Part shown: one piece after another, positions 1 to 11,725 of the stretch
Numbering within the stretch: position 1 is the first letter of the stretch
Layout: every line of letters starts with the position of its first letter
Assembly: GCA_035041965.1 (NCBI GenBank)
Contig: JAPYMA010000351.1
Span: forward strand, 62,001-126,000
Length of the DNA: 64,000 nucleotides
From: Anisakis pegreffii
Taxonomy: Eukaryota > Nematoda > Chromadorea > Rhabditida > Anisakidae
Reading direction: 5' to 3'
The notes under the pieces: generated by a model
What the model was told of the DNA's origin: nothing
Seen by the model: the letters and a program-made list of their open reading frames with translations, nothing else
Database searches by the model: none
Made by a program: the position numbers and the translations under genes

Positions 1-153
1 TTTTGTTTTCATAACTCTTCCACATTTGTTCAATTACGTCTTCAAAATGCTTCTTTCATCGTAGGGAACTGATTCCTTCGATGCAGACAGTCAATGCTAT
101 GGTTGCGACGAATTCAAAACTATAACTTGAATAAAATCTGTGATTTTTTTCAG

Positions 154-3100
154 CACAAATTGCTAGGAAGCCAAGTTTACATCACAGAGGAAAACATCAA
201 TCACATTCAAGTGAGTGTTTGGCTCAACTGAAATCGATGCATGATTGCTATTTCACTGTGAGTAAAAATGGGTTCAGTGGAAAAATTTTGCATCCATCCT
301 TCTCAAAATGATTGAAATTAAACTTCTTTACTTTCACCAGGAGTCACTGAAACGAAACTTCCCCACCCTTAACCAACTTTCTTGTGACAAAATATGCCAA
401 CGAGACGGTTTGAAAGTCACGAATCTACATAAAAAAAGATATATGTAACAAAAAGGTTCACCTGTTCTTGATATTGAGCTTGGGTTGATCTATGCGTCGC
501 ATTGCTCCGATGGTTTCAACCCTCTCACCCCCTACCCCCTACTTCCTCCACCAACTTTCATGCTATGATGAAAGCGAGTTCTAATTTATGACCTAACCAA
601 GAATACAGAAATGTGAATTTTTTTTTCAGAGCATGGACACCATTCAATGTTGGAACGTTTCGGAAAATATCGATCACAATCAGGTGAGTGTTTGGATCGG
701 TAGAAACTGATGCGTGATTGCTGATATGCACTCATGATATCTCATAAATTCATCGCCTCTAGTCTCTTACAATCCGACAAAATTGATCAAATTGGAAGTT
801 TAGCACACGCAAAAACGGGTTTACTTGAAAATTTTGCAAAATTTTGCATCAAATCTTTCTAAAACAGGCTGGAATTGAAATGTTTTCATCAACAGTCAAT
901 AAAGAAGGAAATTTCGTTACTTGCACATATACGAACATTCCAGTTTCACCTCAAAAACTAATACGCCATTAAGGTCATGGCCGTTTTTTGAAGTAAGCTT
1001 GAGTTGAGGTGCACATTCACTCACTTCTGATGGTTCCAATCCTCCCTCTCCCCTCCCTTAACCAACTTTCATGCTAGGATGATAGAAAATTGTGATTTAT
1101 CACCTAACTAAGATAAGTGAATTCTCTTTTCCGAGGAGGAAGACGATCCAATTTTGAAGCGTTTTGGAAAATATCGATTTAATTCAGGTGAGTCTTTAGC
1201 TCAGTAGAAATTGATGCGTGATTGATGATACGCAATCATGATATTTTATAAATTGATCACCTCTAATCTCTTAGAGCCCGTCAAAATTGATTAAATTGGA
1301 ATTTGTTAGCATCCGGGTTTACTTGAAAATCGTTTCCAAGAAATTTTTTCAAAACTGGTCGGAATTGATCTGTTTTCATCGACAGTCACCAATAGAAAAG
1401 TCTTATTTCTTATGCAAATGCCCAAGTGACAGTTTCACCCCAAAAAATTAGCATGCCAGCAATGTTCCACACCTTTTCTGAACTGAGCTTGAGCTGAGAG
1501 GTACGTTCGCTCACTTCTGATGTTTTCAACCTTTCTTCTCCCTTACCTTCACAAAGCTTCATGCTATGGGGATACGAATGGGAAAGCGCTTTTCAGTGGA
1601 TGAAAGAGATCCAGTCTTGATGAGACTGACTGTGTCTAAACTGTTTTCATCAACAGACACTAGAAGAAGAAATTTTATCTCTTATGCATGTGCCAATGTG
1701 CCAGTTTCACCTCAACAAACTAGTATATCAATGATCTTCCATCTCTTTTGTGAACTTAGCCTGAGATGAGCTGCGTACCATCATCATCCTTCATGCAATG
1801 ATGACAAGAATGTGAAACCTCTTTTCAGGAAATGAACAAGATTTTGGTTTCAATCCTTTCGGAATATATCTACCAGGAGCAGGTGAGTGTTTGGCTCAGT
1901 TGAAATTGATGCGTGACTGGTGAAGCCTCTATTCTAATTAAACTATTCTATTCCTGTTCTATTCCAAGGAATAGAATCGAGCAGTTCGGACATGAAGAAC
2001 GCACAGAATAGAATAGAATAGAATAGAATAGAATAGAGCCTTTTTGAGCTCGAAAGAACAAAACAGAATAGAACAGTTTCCAACAGATTTGAAAGTTTTT
2101 GTATGAACCATTTCAAAACTGATTGGTATTGGTGTTTTCATTGACAGTCACTAAAAGAAGACGTTTTATTTCTCACAATTAGGCATATGCCTGCCAATGG
2201 GCCAGTTTCACTTTAGAAAGCTAGTATATCAACAATGTTTTACCTCTTTTCTGAATTAAGCTTGAACTGAGCTGCACATTTGAAAAGATCTGATGGTTCC
2301 AGCCCTCCCTTCCCACCCCATCCACTAACACTCATCAGCCGTCCTGCTGCAATGACAGGAATGTGAAATCTCATTTCAGGAGATGAACAAGGTCCTGAAC
2401 TCAATCGTTTTCGTAGATATCGATCACACTCAGGCGAGTGTTTGGCTGTGTTGAAACTGATGCGTGATTGCTGATAACATGCACGATTTGCTATGAGTTT
2501 ACTCTCTTCTATTTTCTTGCGCCGCAGCAAAATTGATCGAATTGGAACGTGTTAGCTTCCGCAACAATGGACTGAATGAAATATTTTTGCAGCGAGTCTT
2601 TTTAAAATTGGCTGGAATTGAGCTGTTTTCAACAATAGTCAATGAAGGAAGGAATTTTTAAGTAGATGCCAACTTGACAGATCCACAGCACGAGTCCAGC
2701 CCAGTATACCAACGAAAGTTTACTCATTCGCTTTAATCCAGTTGTTTCATTTTCTCAATCACTTACGACCGACCATCAATATGAAATCTGTGAATTTTCT
2801 TTTAAGGAAACGACGAATTTCCAATGTCGAAGCATTATCGAAAACACCGAATGCATTCAAGTGAGTGTTTGACGCAGTTGCACTTAATGCGTGGATATCA
2901 ATAGAATCATTTGACTTCTTATCGAGCTTTTGGTCATTCTTTATTTCCTTTATTGTCTGGTACAAATTGGTTCAGACTATCCTATCAAAGTGTTTAGTTG
3001 GAAAATATTGCATTTGGTAGCACAGCAACAAGAGTTCGTGCGTTGCTTCAAAATGCGTTGCATGTAGATTTACTTCAATACTATAAAATTCGTCATAACG

Positions 3101-6100
3101 CGAAAATGTGTTCATAAGCTGAAACCAGTCGATATCAGAGCAGAATTGATCGTGAGTAATATCAGACTACATCAGGGTGGATATCACAATTCAAAATACA
3201 ATGGATGCATACTATATGTTAAAAGTTTTCTCGTTAATAGCCAGTCATAAGCACATCCGTAAAATGAATATGAATGAATGTCTATGAATTAAAATCGATT
3301 TCAGCTGGACCAATCGACCAATCCAACAGAGCATTCTCTGAGCGTGGTGAGCCAATCACACTTTTCCTATCTATACTAAGTACTGACGAATACTGGAGAC
3401 TGTTGAATGCATCGGAAATTTGCAATGAAAATGTGCACTTTGTTCGAAATAATGTTCATCCTCTTGGCACTTGCACTCGACTGATAAGTTTCAATGAACG
3501 ACCGATACTGGACAGATTTGTAGTTCAAAAAAAGCGTTTAAGTGAGAGAGGAAATTCTTTTTCTCAATTATTCGCCGATGAAAGAGCTTCGATCCAATCA
3601 AGCAAACTGAAAAATAAGCCAGTGAGTATGAATGAAATCTACAAGCTGAATTCCTGATTTATTGCTGCTTTGCAAATTCACTTTAATCCAGTTGTTTTAT
3701 TCTCTCAGTTCCATATGACCGATTGCCAATGTGAATATGCGAATTTTCTTTTTAGGAGACGACGAACTTCCAACGTCGAAGCATTTCAGAAAACACCGAT
3801 CACATTCAGGTGAGTGTTCGTCGCGATTACACTCAATGCGTGGATATTAACTGAGTCATTTGACTTCTTATCGAGCTTTTAGTCATTCTTTATTTCCTTT
3901 ATTGTCCGGTACGAATTGGTTCAGACTATCCTATCAAAGTGTTCGCTTGGAAGATATTGCATTTGATCAGCATAGCAACAGAGGAGTTCACGCGTTATTT
4001 CTAAATACGTTGTGGTGTAGATTTCCTTCACCACTGTACAATTCCTGGCAACGAGAACAATATGTTCATGACCTGGAGTCAGTCAATATCAGAGCACAAC
4101 AGAGTAATATTAGAGTATATTAGGACGGATATCACAATTCAAAATAGAATGGATGCATAGTATACGTTAAAAGTTTTCTCATGAGTAACGAGTTCGTAAA
4201 GTATAATATGAATGAATACCTCTGAATCAAGACATGTTTTCAGCTGGACATACCGGCCGATCCAACAGAGCATCATTCTTTGATCGTGGTGAGCGATTCA
4301 GTTACCAATTCACGCTTTTTCTGTCTAAATTAAATGCTGACAAATGCTGCAGATTGTTAAACACATCGGAAATTTTCATGCAGTGCGCTTAAGATAATGT
4401 CCGTGTTAGTTCATCCACTGAGCACTAATACTCGACCTATAATTTTCAAGTATCTAACTGATACTGAACAGAACAGAACGTCAAAAAAGCATTTAAGTGA
4501 GCAAGAGAAAGTTCTTTCGCTCAAAATCAGTTATTTGTCGACGAAACAGCTTCGATGCAATGAAATAAAATCAACAATAAGCCAGCATATATGAATGAAA
4601 TGTGCACTCACAAGCCTTTAGTTATAGTTGCTCTGCAAATTCATGTTAATCAAATTATTTCTTAAATACCGCCATCATTATGAAATCCGTGAATACTCTG
4701 TTAAGATAACGGCGAAGAGGCAATGCTTATGAGTGGTCACAGACCGTATCGATCACATTCCTGTAAGTGCTGAAGTGTTTGACTCAACTAAGCCTAAAAC
4801 ACAAAAATCGACAGGAGAACCTCGTTCATGATAGCACAAATATTCAATATTTGTTCCTTTCTCTTTCTCTACTATACGATGAATTTGGGACAGTGAAATT
4901 CTTCTCATGGTTTACTTATGAGAACAATTTGAAAATGCAGTACTAGAAATCATCTGGCTGCAATTCTCCTTACCATCTCGAACCACTCTGAACTTTTGAC
5001 TTATCCTTGTATTGATGCTCACGCTGAGGCTCATGCCAGGATCTGAGTTCACGATGGGACTAGGCACTGATTAGGTTAACCGATAAGACTACTACACTAT
5101 GCCAAGATACACATTTCGCCATCCTCTGATAAAAATTCGCCTTCGATTCACGTCAACGGCAAAAACTCTTTGAAAACAAAAAAGTTATAATATTCGACGA
5201 TGCAAACACTTCCCCAGTAGGCCAATGCAGCAGAGACGTATCACACCTTACGATGGATCGAGATCAACATATTCAGAATGTGAAATTTATCAAAGCCAGC
5301 ATTCTCAAAGTGTATTCTCAGATGGAACTGTTTATTTATTTTTTCTAATATCGCTCGAAGCATGCATGTACAGTGTCAAAACTAAGCCTTGTTCATTTTT
5401 TCTCTATTTTTCAAACTTCTCCAACAAGACACCGGATTTCAATTAAGAATGGAACGCAGACCCTCTAAGCTGACCGGATCCTCAGAGCCCAGCGTGATCT
5501 CAGCACACCACCAGACCATCGCACAGTAATTTCAAATCTATTTACGTACTCTTTTCTCTGAACTCACAACATCTATGCATGCCGGCTTTTTCGATCTAGC
5601 TGTGATATACGAATTGATAGAAGTGCAATGTAACAGAATAATGCTGAATTGAAGTTGTTTTCAGTGGATTCAGATGAGAACGATTTGCTACGTCATCAGG
5701 GTAAGTGATTCAACTGAATCAGCATACTTTCCTTGCTGTGATTCGGTGGTGTTGAGAATCGTTGGTGATTTATTAGAGTGAATGTTCACAGTTAATGTTT
5801 TTAATTCGGAATAAACCAAGAATTGAGTGATTATGAGTTGCGAATGCTCCGTTCCTTACTTGCTCATCGATAAGGCACTTTTCAAGTAATTGGATCCTTC
5901 CAAAAATTAGACGCAGTGTCAACATAATATCACGCCTTCTGAAGCATGAGCTAAAGCTGCCTTGCGTGTTGATACTATCGTGATCGATTCGTCTGTTATT
6001 TTTTATGTTGCCATTGGGGATCTTTCAAACTACAAATTGACTGAAATGTTTTTCTTGGAGCGCAGACGATTTCATACTCCGATACCCTACCCTATGATCG

Positions 6101-8223
6101 CATATAAATGAGTGTTTTCTTAGAGTGAAACAAATGCGAGTTGTCACTTAAATGTTCACTTATAACGTGTATATATAACCTTCATTTTTAAATTACCTGA
6201 CTAAAGACCGCTGATTTGAAATGTCAACGATCATATCGACACCAACATTTCCACAATCTCCAACCCATAAAAATTGATTTTTAAAGCAACGCTGCCCAGT
6301 TTCTCGTGAAGGCGTTCAGTGAAAATCCTCAGTGTGGCTGAGAACCTGTCATGGTCATCGTCATTGAAATGAAACTTCGATTTCACAACTGAATCATTGA
6401 CCTTGACGACTGACTGCAGTTTTACTGGTGGCACTTTTATTATTTTAGTGTCATTCGAAGAATATCGGATGTGATTAAAACATCCTCTTACAAAATTGAT
6501 CTCAGCTAAATCCATCACGTCAACCAATAAAATTCGTCAAGATGACTGATTTAGTTGTGCAGTCACACTTTATTCGTAGCATTTCAATGGTGATAACATC
6601 GCATATTCTCTATTTTATTGGATTTTTAAACTGAATGACTTCATGTGAGAGTGGATAGTCTAGCTGTTGTAAGAATATCAACAGAATTATGAACTGATAT
6701 TCGATATCCTGCATGTCCCACATTTTGAATATTTAAACGTCGATCTAAACCACAGAGCAATCGCTGATATCAGGCCCAACCCGCAAGCAGAAATATTTTT
6801 TGATTTCTGCCACAGCTAGATCAAGATAATTTTGGCCTATGCAGGTAACTTAGAAACGATGTTTGTTTCACATTTTAGTCTCGACTTCCTTATATTTCGC
6901 TTTCTGAATATAGGGAGGTCGAGACCGAAATGTGAAACAAACATTAACTCACACTCAATATTATTCTCGTTTTGAGTTCCAAATTCAGTAATATTTATCA
7001 AGCTCTTCACTACGAAAGGTCTGTCAGAACTCAGTTGCTTGGTGATATATTTTTGAAAAGGACCTTGATGTTGTGAATGTGACAGATTAGTTGCACAGGA
7101 TCTTCACCCTTTCAGATAACGATGATTTCACTGGTAACGAGGGGATCTTCCGTGTTCCTTTAACTCGCCATACTATTGGTAAGTAATATGTCATGAGTGT
7201 TTTTTAGTCATTTGCTAGACATTGTGATATATTTCAAGAGCTGATGATATATTTTCGAAAAGGATTTTAATGTTGATGCTGTGAATGTGACAGATTAGTT
7301 GCACAGGATCTTCACCCTTTCAGATAACGATGATTCCACTGGTAACGGGGGGATCTTCCGTGTTCCTTTAACTCGCCATACTATTGGTAAGTAATATATC
7401 ATGAGTGTTTTTTAGTCATTTGCTAGACATTGTGATATATTTCAAGAGGTCATGATGTATTTTCGAAAAGGATCTTAATGTTGATGTTGTGAATGTGACA
7501 GATCAGTTTCACAGGATCTTCACCCTTTCAGATAACGATGATTCCACTGGTACCGGGGGGATCTACCGTGTTCCTTTAACTTACCATCCTATGTGTAAGT
7601 GATATATCATGAGTGTTTTTTCAAATCATTTGCTAGACATTGTGATATATTTCAAGAGGTCATGATATATTGTCGAAAAGGATCTTAATGTTGATGTTGT
7701 GAATGTGACAGATTAGTTTTACATAATCTTCACCCTTTTAGATTTGGATGATTATTCCACCCGTACCGGACGATTCTTCCGTGTTCCTTTACATCGCGTT
7801 CCTATTGGTAAGTGATATATCATGAGTGTTATTTTAAGTCATTTGCTAGGCACTGTGATATATTTCAAGAGGTCACATTATCTGTAAAGCAAGCACAATT
7901 ATGATTCATTTTGATGTATGACACACAATTCATTTTGATATATGACACACAATTCATTTTGATGTATGACACACAATTCATTTTGATATATGACACACAA
8001 TTATGATCACTATGGTTGTGACATTTATCAAATTCGAAACACACTGCTGAAATTGCGAAAAACTTCTTTTGGAACTGAATGAAGACTCATGCATTTTTGT
8101 GCGTGTTCGCGATGGTGCTGAATGTGAATGCTTTGGTCTAGAACAGCAATGATGATTGAATTGCAATCTTGGTTCATTTCAGACGTACGACCACCATCAT
8201 TCGGCGGAGTAGGACCATGGTGA
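154..8223 (+). CDS. Mini-exon array gene A (3' part), repetitive basic protein
   Basis: No known family recognised. Fifteen short exons join in one frame: 154-210, 630-683, 1829-1882, 2380-2433, 2807-2860, 3305-3346, 3756-3809, 4244-4288, 4706-4762, 5665-5700, 7116-7178, 7324-7386, 7532-7594, 7742-7807 and 8183-8223 (stop TGA 8221-8223). All internal exons are multiples of 3, begin with two codon bases after AG and end with one base before GT, so any subset stays in frame. At least 266 residues are visible; the start codon and any signal peptide lie left of the window. The modules fall into types: an acidic start followed by a basic end with YRSHS or RKHRSHS, a short SNRA type, and four near-identical IFRVPLTRH modules. 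The exon at 2380 uses a GC donor. The end could differ, because TGA overlaps a possible donor at 8220 that would leave phase 2. The exon structure is seen in the sequence; secretion is inferred from gene B next door. Confidence 0.68.
1131..1187 (+). pseudogene. Decayed type-A mini-exon
   Basis: This segment matches the neighbouring type-A exons up to a good GTGAGT donor at 1188 and would read DDPILKRFGKYRF in the family frame. Its acceptor has changed from TTTTCAG to TTTTCCGAG. Using the available AG gives a 52-bp exon, not a multiple of 3 and in the wrong phase. It is probably skipped. Confidence 0.5.
1591..1640 (+). pseudogene. Truncated type-A mini-exon lacking its donor
   Basis: After TTTTCAG at 1591-1597 the sequence resembles the first half of the exon at 1136 (GAT-GAA-AGA-GAT-CCA-GTC-TTG). 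It then runs straight into the intron motif ctgttttcatcaacag at 1641. The second half of the exon, its donor and the first part of the intron are missing, so this copy looks like an internal deletion of one module. Confidence 0.45.
2005..2037. repeat. (AGAAT)n microsatellite
   Basis: About six uninterrupted copies of a 5-base unit lie in an intron of gene A. Just upstream, 1957-1965 and 1968-1976 form a perfect 9-bp inverted repeat (TTCTATTCC-AA-GGAATAGAA) built from the same words. Confidence 0.85.
2807..4762 (+). repeat. ~950-bp two-exon module, duplicated
   Basis: A block holding one type-A exon and one type-B exon is repeated head to tail: A at 2807, B at 3305, A at 3756, B at 4244, A at 4706. 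Spacing is 949 and 950 bp between A exons and 939 bp between B exons. Introns are also similar between copies; for example, ttatcgagcttttggtcattctttatttcc at 2921 recurs at 3871. A faint third B-like remnant may lie near 5219. Confidence 0.75.
6859..6944 (+). ncRNA. 86-nt near-perfect hairpin in an intron of gene A
   Basis: Arms at 6859-6896 and 6907-6944 are 38 bp long, with a 10-nt loop. As RNA on the plus strand they pair throughout except for one A-C mismatch, with three G-U wobbles. Size and shape suit a pre-miRNA-like or hairpin-siRNA precursor within the intron between 5700 and 7116. It could also be a small inverted-repeat element. I do not recognise a known miRNA seed. Confidence 0.4.
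7080..7830 (+). repeat. Four tandem 208-bp exon-intron modules, type D
   Basis: The exons starting at 7116, 7324, 7532 and 7742 are spaced 208, 208 and 210 bp apart and are 63, 63, 63 and 66 bp long. Introns of about 145 bp are nearly identical, including the gtaagtaatat donor region and the cttcaccctttcag acceptor. The first two exons differ by two or three bases; the fourth is the most diverged. This looks like recent unequal exchange of a whole exon plus intron. Confidence 0.85.
7905..8003. repeat. 24-bp minisatellite
   Basis: About four copies of a 24-bp unit (tatgacacacaattcatttt plus gatg or gata) start at 7917, 7941, 7965 and 7989, with gatg and gata alternating between copies. They lie in the last intron of gene A. 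Confidence 0.85.
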
Positions 8224-8387
8224 GGTTCGACCTTTGTTCGACGCAGGCAAAAGTGAGCGAGTGTCGCGCTACCAGTTAATGCAACCGTGATCCATATTTT
8301 AACTCATGACGACTATAAATTGTTGAAATTCTTGTAATTGAATATTCTCTGGATTTAAACAAGTTCCAATATTTTTTCGATGAAAGA

Positions 8388-8393
8388 AATAAA
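8388..8393 (+). terminator. Candidate polyadenylation signal, gene A
   Basis: AATAAA lies 165 bases after the TGA at 8221-8223. It fits a 3' end for gene A, but the genome is AT-rich and the match is short. Confidence 0.35.
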
Positions 8394-11300
8394 TTGTCGA
8401 AAGCAAATCATTGTTCACAGTATGAATCATCACATTGTTTCATTCAAAAGAAATCATTCCGTGTGTGTAAGATCGGCGGAATTGGAAGATAGCAGTGGTT
8501 TCTGTTCTTGTGTGAAGACTGTACGGTTTCCGTATTCAACTCACTTCACACCGAATTCACCACAGCATAATGAAGACATTGCACAAAAGATAGTGAATTG
8601 AACTGCGGTGATAGTAGAAACGTTTCCTTTGAATTTTGGACCTTGAGAAGGAGTTTTTTCCACACCTTCAAGGCCACTTGTTCAGGCCGGAATGTGTAGT
8701 CTCGAGCTGATGAAGAGAACCCCACAGATTGATTTTGATATGAGTGAGAAGATTTCTTTGATGAAAGTTTGTTTTGAGTGAGTGGTTGACAGAGGTTGAT
8801 GCGGTTAACGAAACTGTTAACGGTGATGTTCGATAACTGATCAATCAAAAACTTAACATGAATAACTTGCAATTCTCAAACCCAGATAGAATTAGCGGCG
8901 TCTACCATAAACGATAGTGGCTAATTTTCACTTCACACTGATTCATTAGGTGGACAAGGTGACTGAAACTGATGAGTGCATAAGACATAAGCTAGAACCG
9001 GTTGTTTTTACACGCAAATGAACAGAGATTATCGTATCATTTACGTTTGGTATGAAAATCTCTTGTCAAATTCTGCTTACCACAATAAAATGCAGTCCTC
9101 ATCGGATTTTATTGATTTTCCGGATCCTTCCTCTTCACATGTCGTCTCATGTCGTTGTAAGAAGTGTTATGAACCCTGACAATTATCATCGTCGGTCGGT
9201 ACAAAGTGGAACGAAATATTATCACATTGGAGTGTTTACTATCTATGAGCCAGAGCACAAAAAAATTGACAAAACAGAAATACATTGAAATTTATTAATT
9301 CTTCTTCCGTCGTATACATACAAAAACGCTGCTTAACGCGGTTGCCAACAACACAGAATGGTTGTAATTAATGAGTAAGAGGACAGTAATATACAACGTG
9401 GTTTCCTTTTGACATTCAACGTGATTTTTCCAAAACCTGCTAAAAATGAATGCGCCCTAGCAAGACAATCGTCACCAAGAAATTCCTTCGAATTCAGTGC
9501 AATCGTTCTATCGTTGTCGAAAAATCAACGACGATAACTGACAAAAAAGGACTAACGAAACGATGCACTTCTCTGGCTATCCGCTGCATAAAATTCGATG
9601 TGTCGAGCACTCGCCGCTGAAATTGACATATAAGAGCAAAGTCAAGCAGAGGCATTCTCCGAATTATGACACTTAGAATTGAGAGTTTCGTTTTGAATCA
9701 CATCAAGTCATAAATCTGACCACAGTTATGACTTACCACAAAACATTCATTATCCTACATTGAATATGAATAAACTTGCTTTGCTAAACAATTACTCATT
9801 AAGCTACAAACCGTTGAAACACAACTCATAATGGATGCAAAATTATTTAGCTGGCACCAGCCAACCCAAATCACCACATTGTAAACTTAACCAAACAAAA
9901 TATCAACAATATCACTGTCAAACTACTCCAAGAATTCAGAGCATAGGAGAAAATTGAGAAGGTGGTGTTTGATTAGAATTAGAGCCGTCACCGCTGGTAA
10001 ATGACGGAACGTGACCTGACGATTTGCCTAAGAACTTTTGTCTAACGACAGTTTGTCTAAAGACACGTTGCCTAACGGACGGTTTTTCAATGGATATTTT
10101 GCCTAATAGGCAAACTTTCCTTAGCCAAAACGTCGTTAGGCAACATGTCCGGATATCATGACAGAAGTGTATTTGAATTTGGAAACCATGTATCTCCTAG
10201 TCAGTATCGATAATTTTCAAGTCACCAATTTCCTGAACCACCTAGGACTCACCTGATGGAACCTGATCTTTGAGAAGGTGGTGTTCTCATGATCACTATT
10301 TCGAGCCTCCAATTCATTACGGATCAAACGACTTTTTCGTTGTCATGGCAGAAGCGTCAAGCGATCTTACAAGAACACATTTTTCTGCCATTAGGGAAGA
10401 ATAGCTCCAGTTCAGTTAGCAAAAATCGGAAAACGTTTTTCGCCGAAAATTTTAAAAAATTGATTGAAACATTTGATGAACGCAGTTCAGCCAGCCCAAG
10501 ACTAACAAGAAAAGAACGTGACTCAGTGACTAGAGATCTGTTGGGTCCTCTCATGAGCTTGCGCGCTCACTGCTCATTGTTCAACTCATGGTTGCACTAA
10601 ATAAATATTTTGCTCGTGCTCATGCTGAATGCACCAGTTCATGCTCATCGACCAGCTCATGCTCAGCAATCTTGTCCTGACCGCACAAACTGTCATCTGT
10701 CTCATGTGATTTGCGACACGTGTACGAGCAGAGCACTTGATTATTCGCGAGCACTTTGTTCGCAAGTCGCTCATCGCCGCATTCACAGTCGCCTAAGGAA
10801 CAGACAGGCGATGAATCCATTGCAATGAAATCTTTTTATGTTCGCTAAAAGGTGAAATTAACGCAATAAATTTGAGGAATGGCGCATTAAAAGCAATGAA
10901 TTTAAATGCATTCAACGTGCAATGCATTCAAATCTGTAAGTTCGAAGAGAAGAGGAGTGTTCACCTATGAAATTTATTCTTTTCTTCAGCAAACATAAAA
11001 AGAGATATTTTAAAGTCAAGTCGTATGCAATATGTACCGTGTGATCTATCTGGCATTTTCTTGAATTTGAATACATAGCAAAATTCAGGACCAAAAGCGA
11101 AACAGTTGACTGATCAACATGAATAAATTCCCTCTGTCAGTTTGGGAATTAAGCTCATAGTTCTCGTTTCAATCAATTCATTTCACCTTTTTCTCGAACC
11201 ATGATTTTATTTTCTTGGGACAACAACGCATATAAACGTGTCATAAAACGAACACAGGTCACATAACGGGCCGCCTGAGCATCGTTGAAATATTCCAACA

Positions 11301-11720
11301 TCCCAGAACATATTTTTTCGTTTCCTTACAACTTCGTCGCAAAAAATCGAAATTTTCATTTACGTCTCTTTTTGTGTGTACAAAAGCACTGGATCAGGAT
11401 CGGTGATATCTCTGTTGCACACCTTTGGCAAACCGTTCCGTTGGGTCCTTCAGCCGTTCTGTTCCGTTCTATTCTGCGCGTTTTTTTTTCTGAATCTACT
11501 CCTTGGAACGAAACATGAATAAAACAGTTTGACTGCAATACAAACATCACGAATCAGGGCGTTGGTTCGACATTTTTTGAAATCAAAACTGAGCAGTGAT
11601 TCTCCTTCTTAATTAGCAAGCGTTGGCTTTTCGAAGAACTACGCTATAGACTATTTTATCACCCAACAAGACATATTGATATGGTGAAATTTCTTGAACT
11701 GAGAATATCTTGGATTCAAT
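8394..11720. other. Intergenic region between the two mini-exon genes
   Basis: No supportable gene was found. The open frames here (for example 9052-9288) lack splice context and coding character. The region holds the GCCTAA element at 10018-10150. It also has a 16-bp direct repeat (ttgagaaggtggtgtt) at about 9956 and 10271, bracketing that element at a distance, and a GCTCATG-rich low-complexity patch at 10550-10700. Confidence 0.6.
10018..10150. mobile_element. GCCTAA-rich inverted-repeat element, short copy
   Basis: The left half has several copies of TTTGCCTAA or GTCTAA spaced about 15 bases apart with GGACAG-like linkers; the right half carries the complement (TTAGGC, TTAGCC). It therefore folds on itself. 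The same words occur at 22535-23003. It encodes no protein. A non-autonomous element is the likely reading. Confidence 0.45.
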
Positions 11721-11725
11721 TTCAG
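11720..11725 (+). promoter_or_regulatory. Candidate trans-splice acceptor, gene B
   Basis: TTTCAG ends exactly at the ATG at 11726. An in-frame ATG exists upstream at 11681, but the perfect nematode acceptor and the signal peptide starting at 11726 favour a spliced leader, or an upstream exon, joined here. Confidence 0.5.

Larger units (their letters stand above)
154..2860 (+). repeat. Tandem exon-intron modules, type A
   Basis: Exons at 154, 630, 1829, 2380 and 2807 are 54-57 bp each and share their beginnings (GA-AAT/GAT-GA) and ends (TATCGATCACA-TCAG or similar). The flanking introns are also related: the 5' ends read gtgagtgtttggctcagt, and the middles share ctgttttcatcaacagtcac (near 884, 1371, 1641, 2133 and 2625). 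The repeat unit is therefore exon plus intron, about 430-690 bp long. Confidence 0.75.

Noticed and set aside
9052..9288. 78-codon plus-strand frame between genes A and B
   Set aside because: No signal peptide, domain or acceptor upstream; indistinguishable from chance.
10586..10828. Three overlapping frames on both strands in a GCTCATG-rich patch
   Set aside because: Frames on both strands arise from low-complexity repeats; no splice sites or domains support them.
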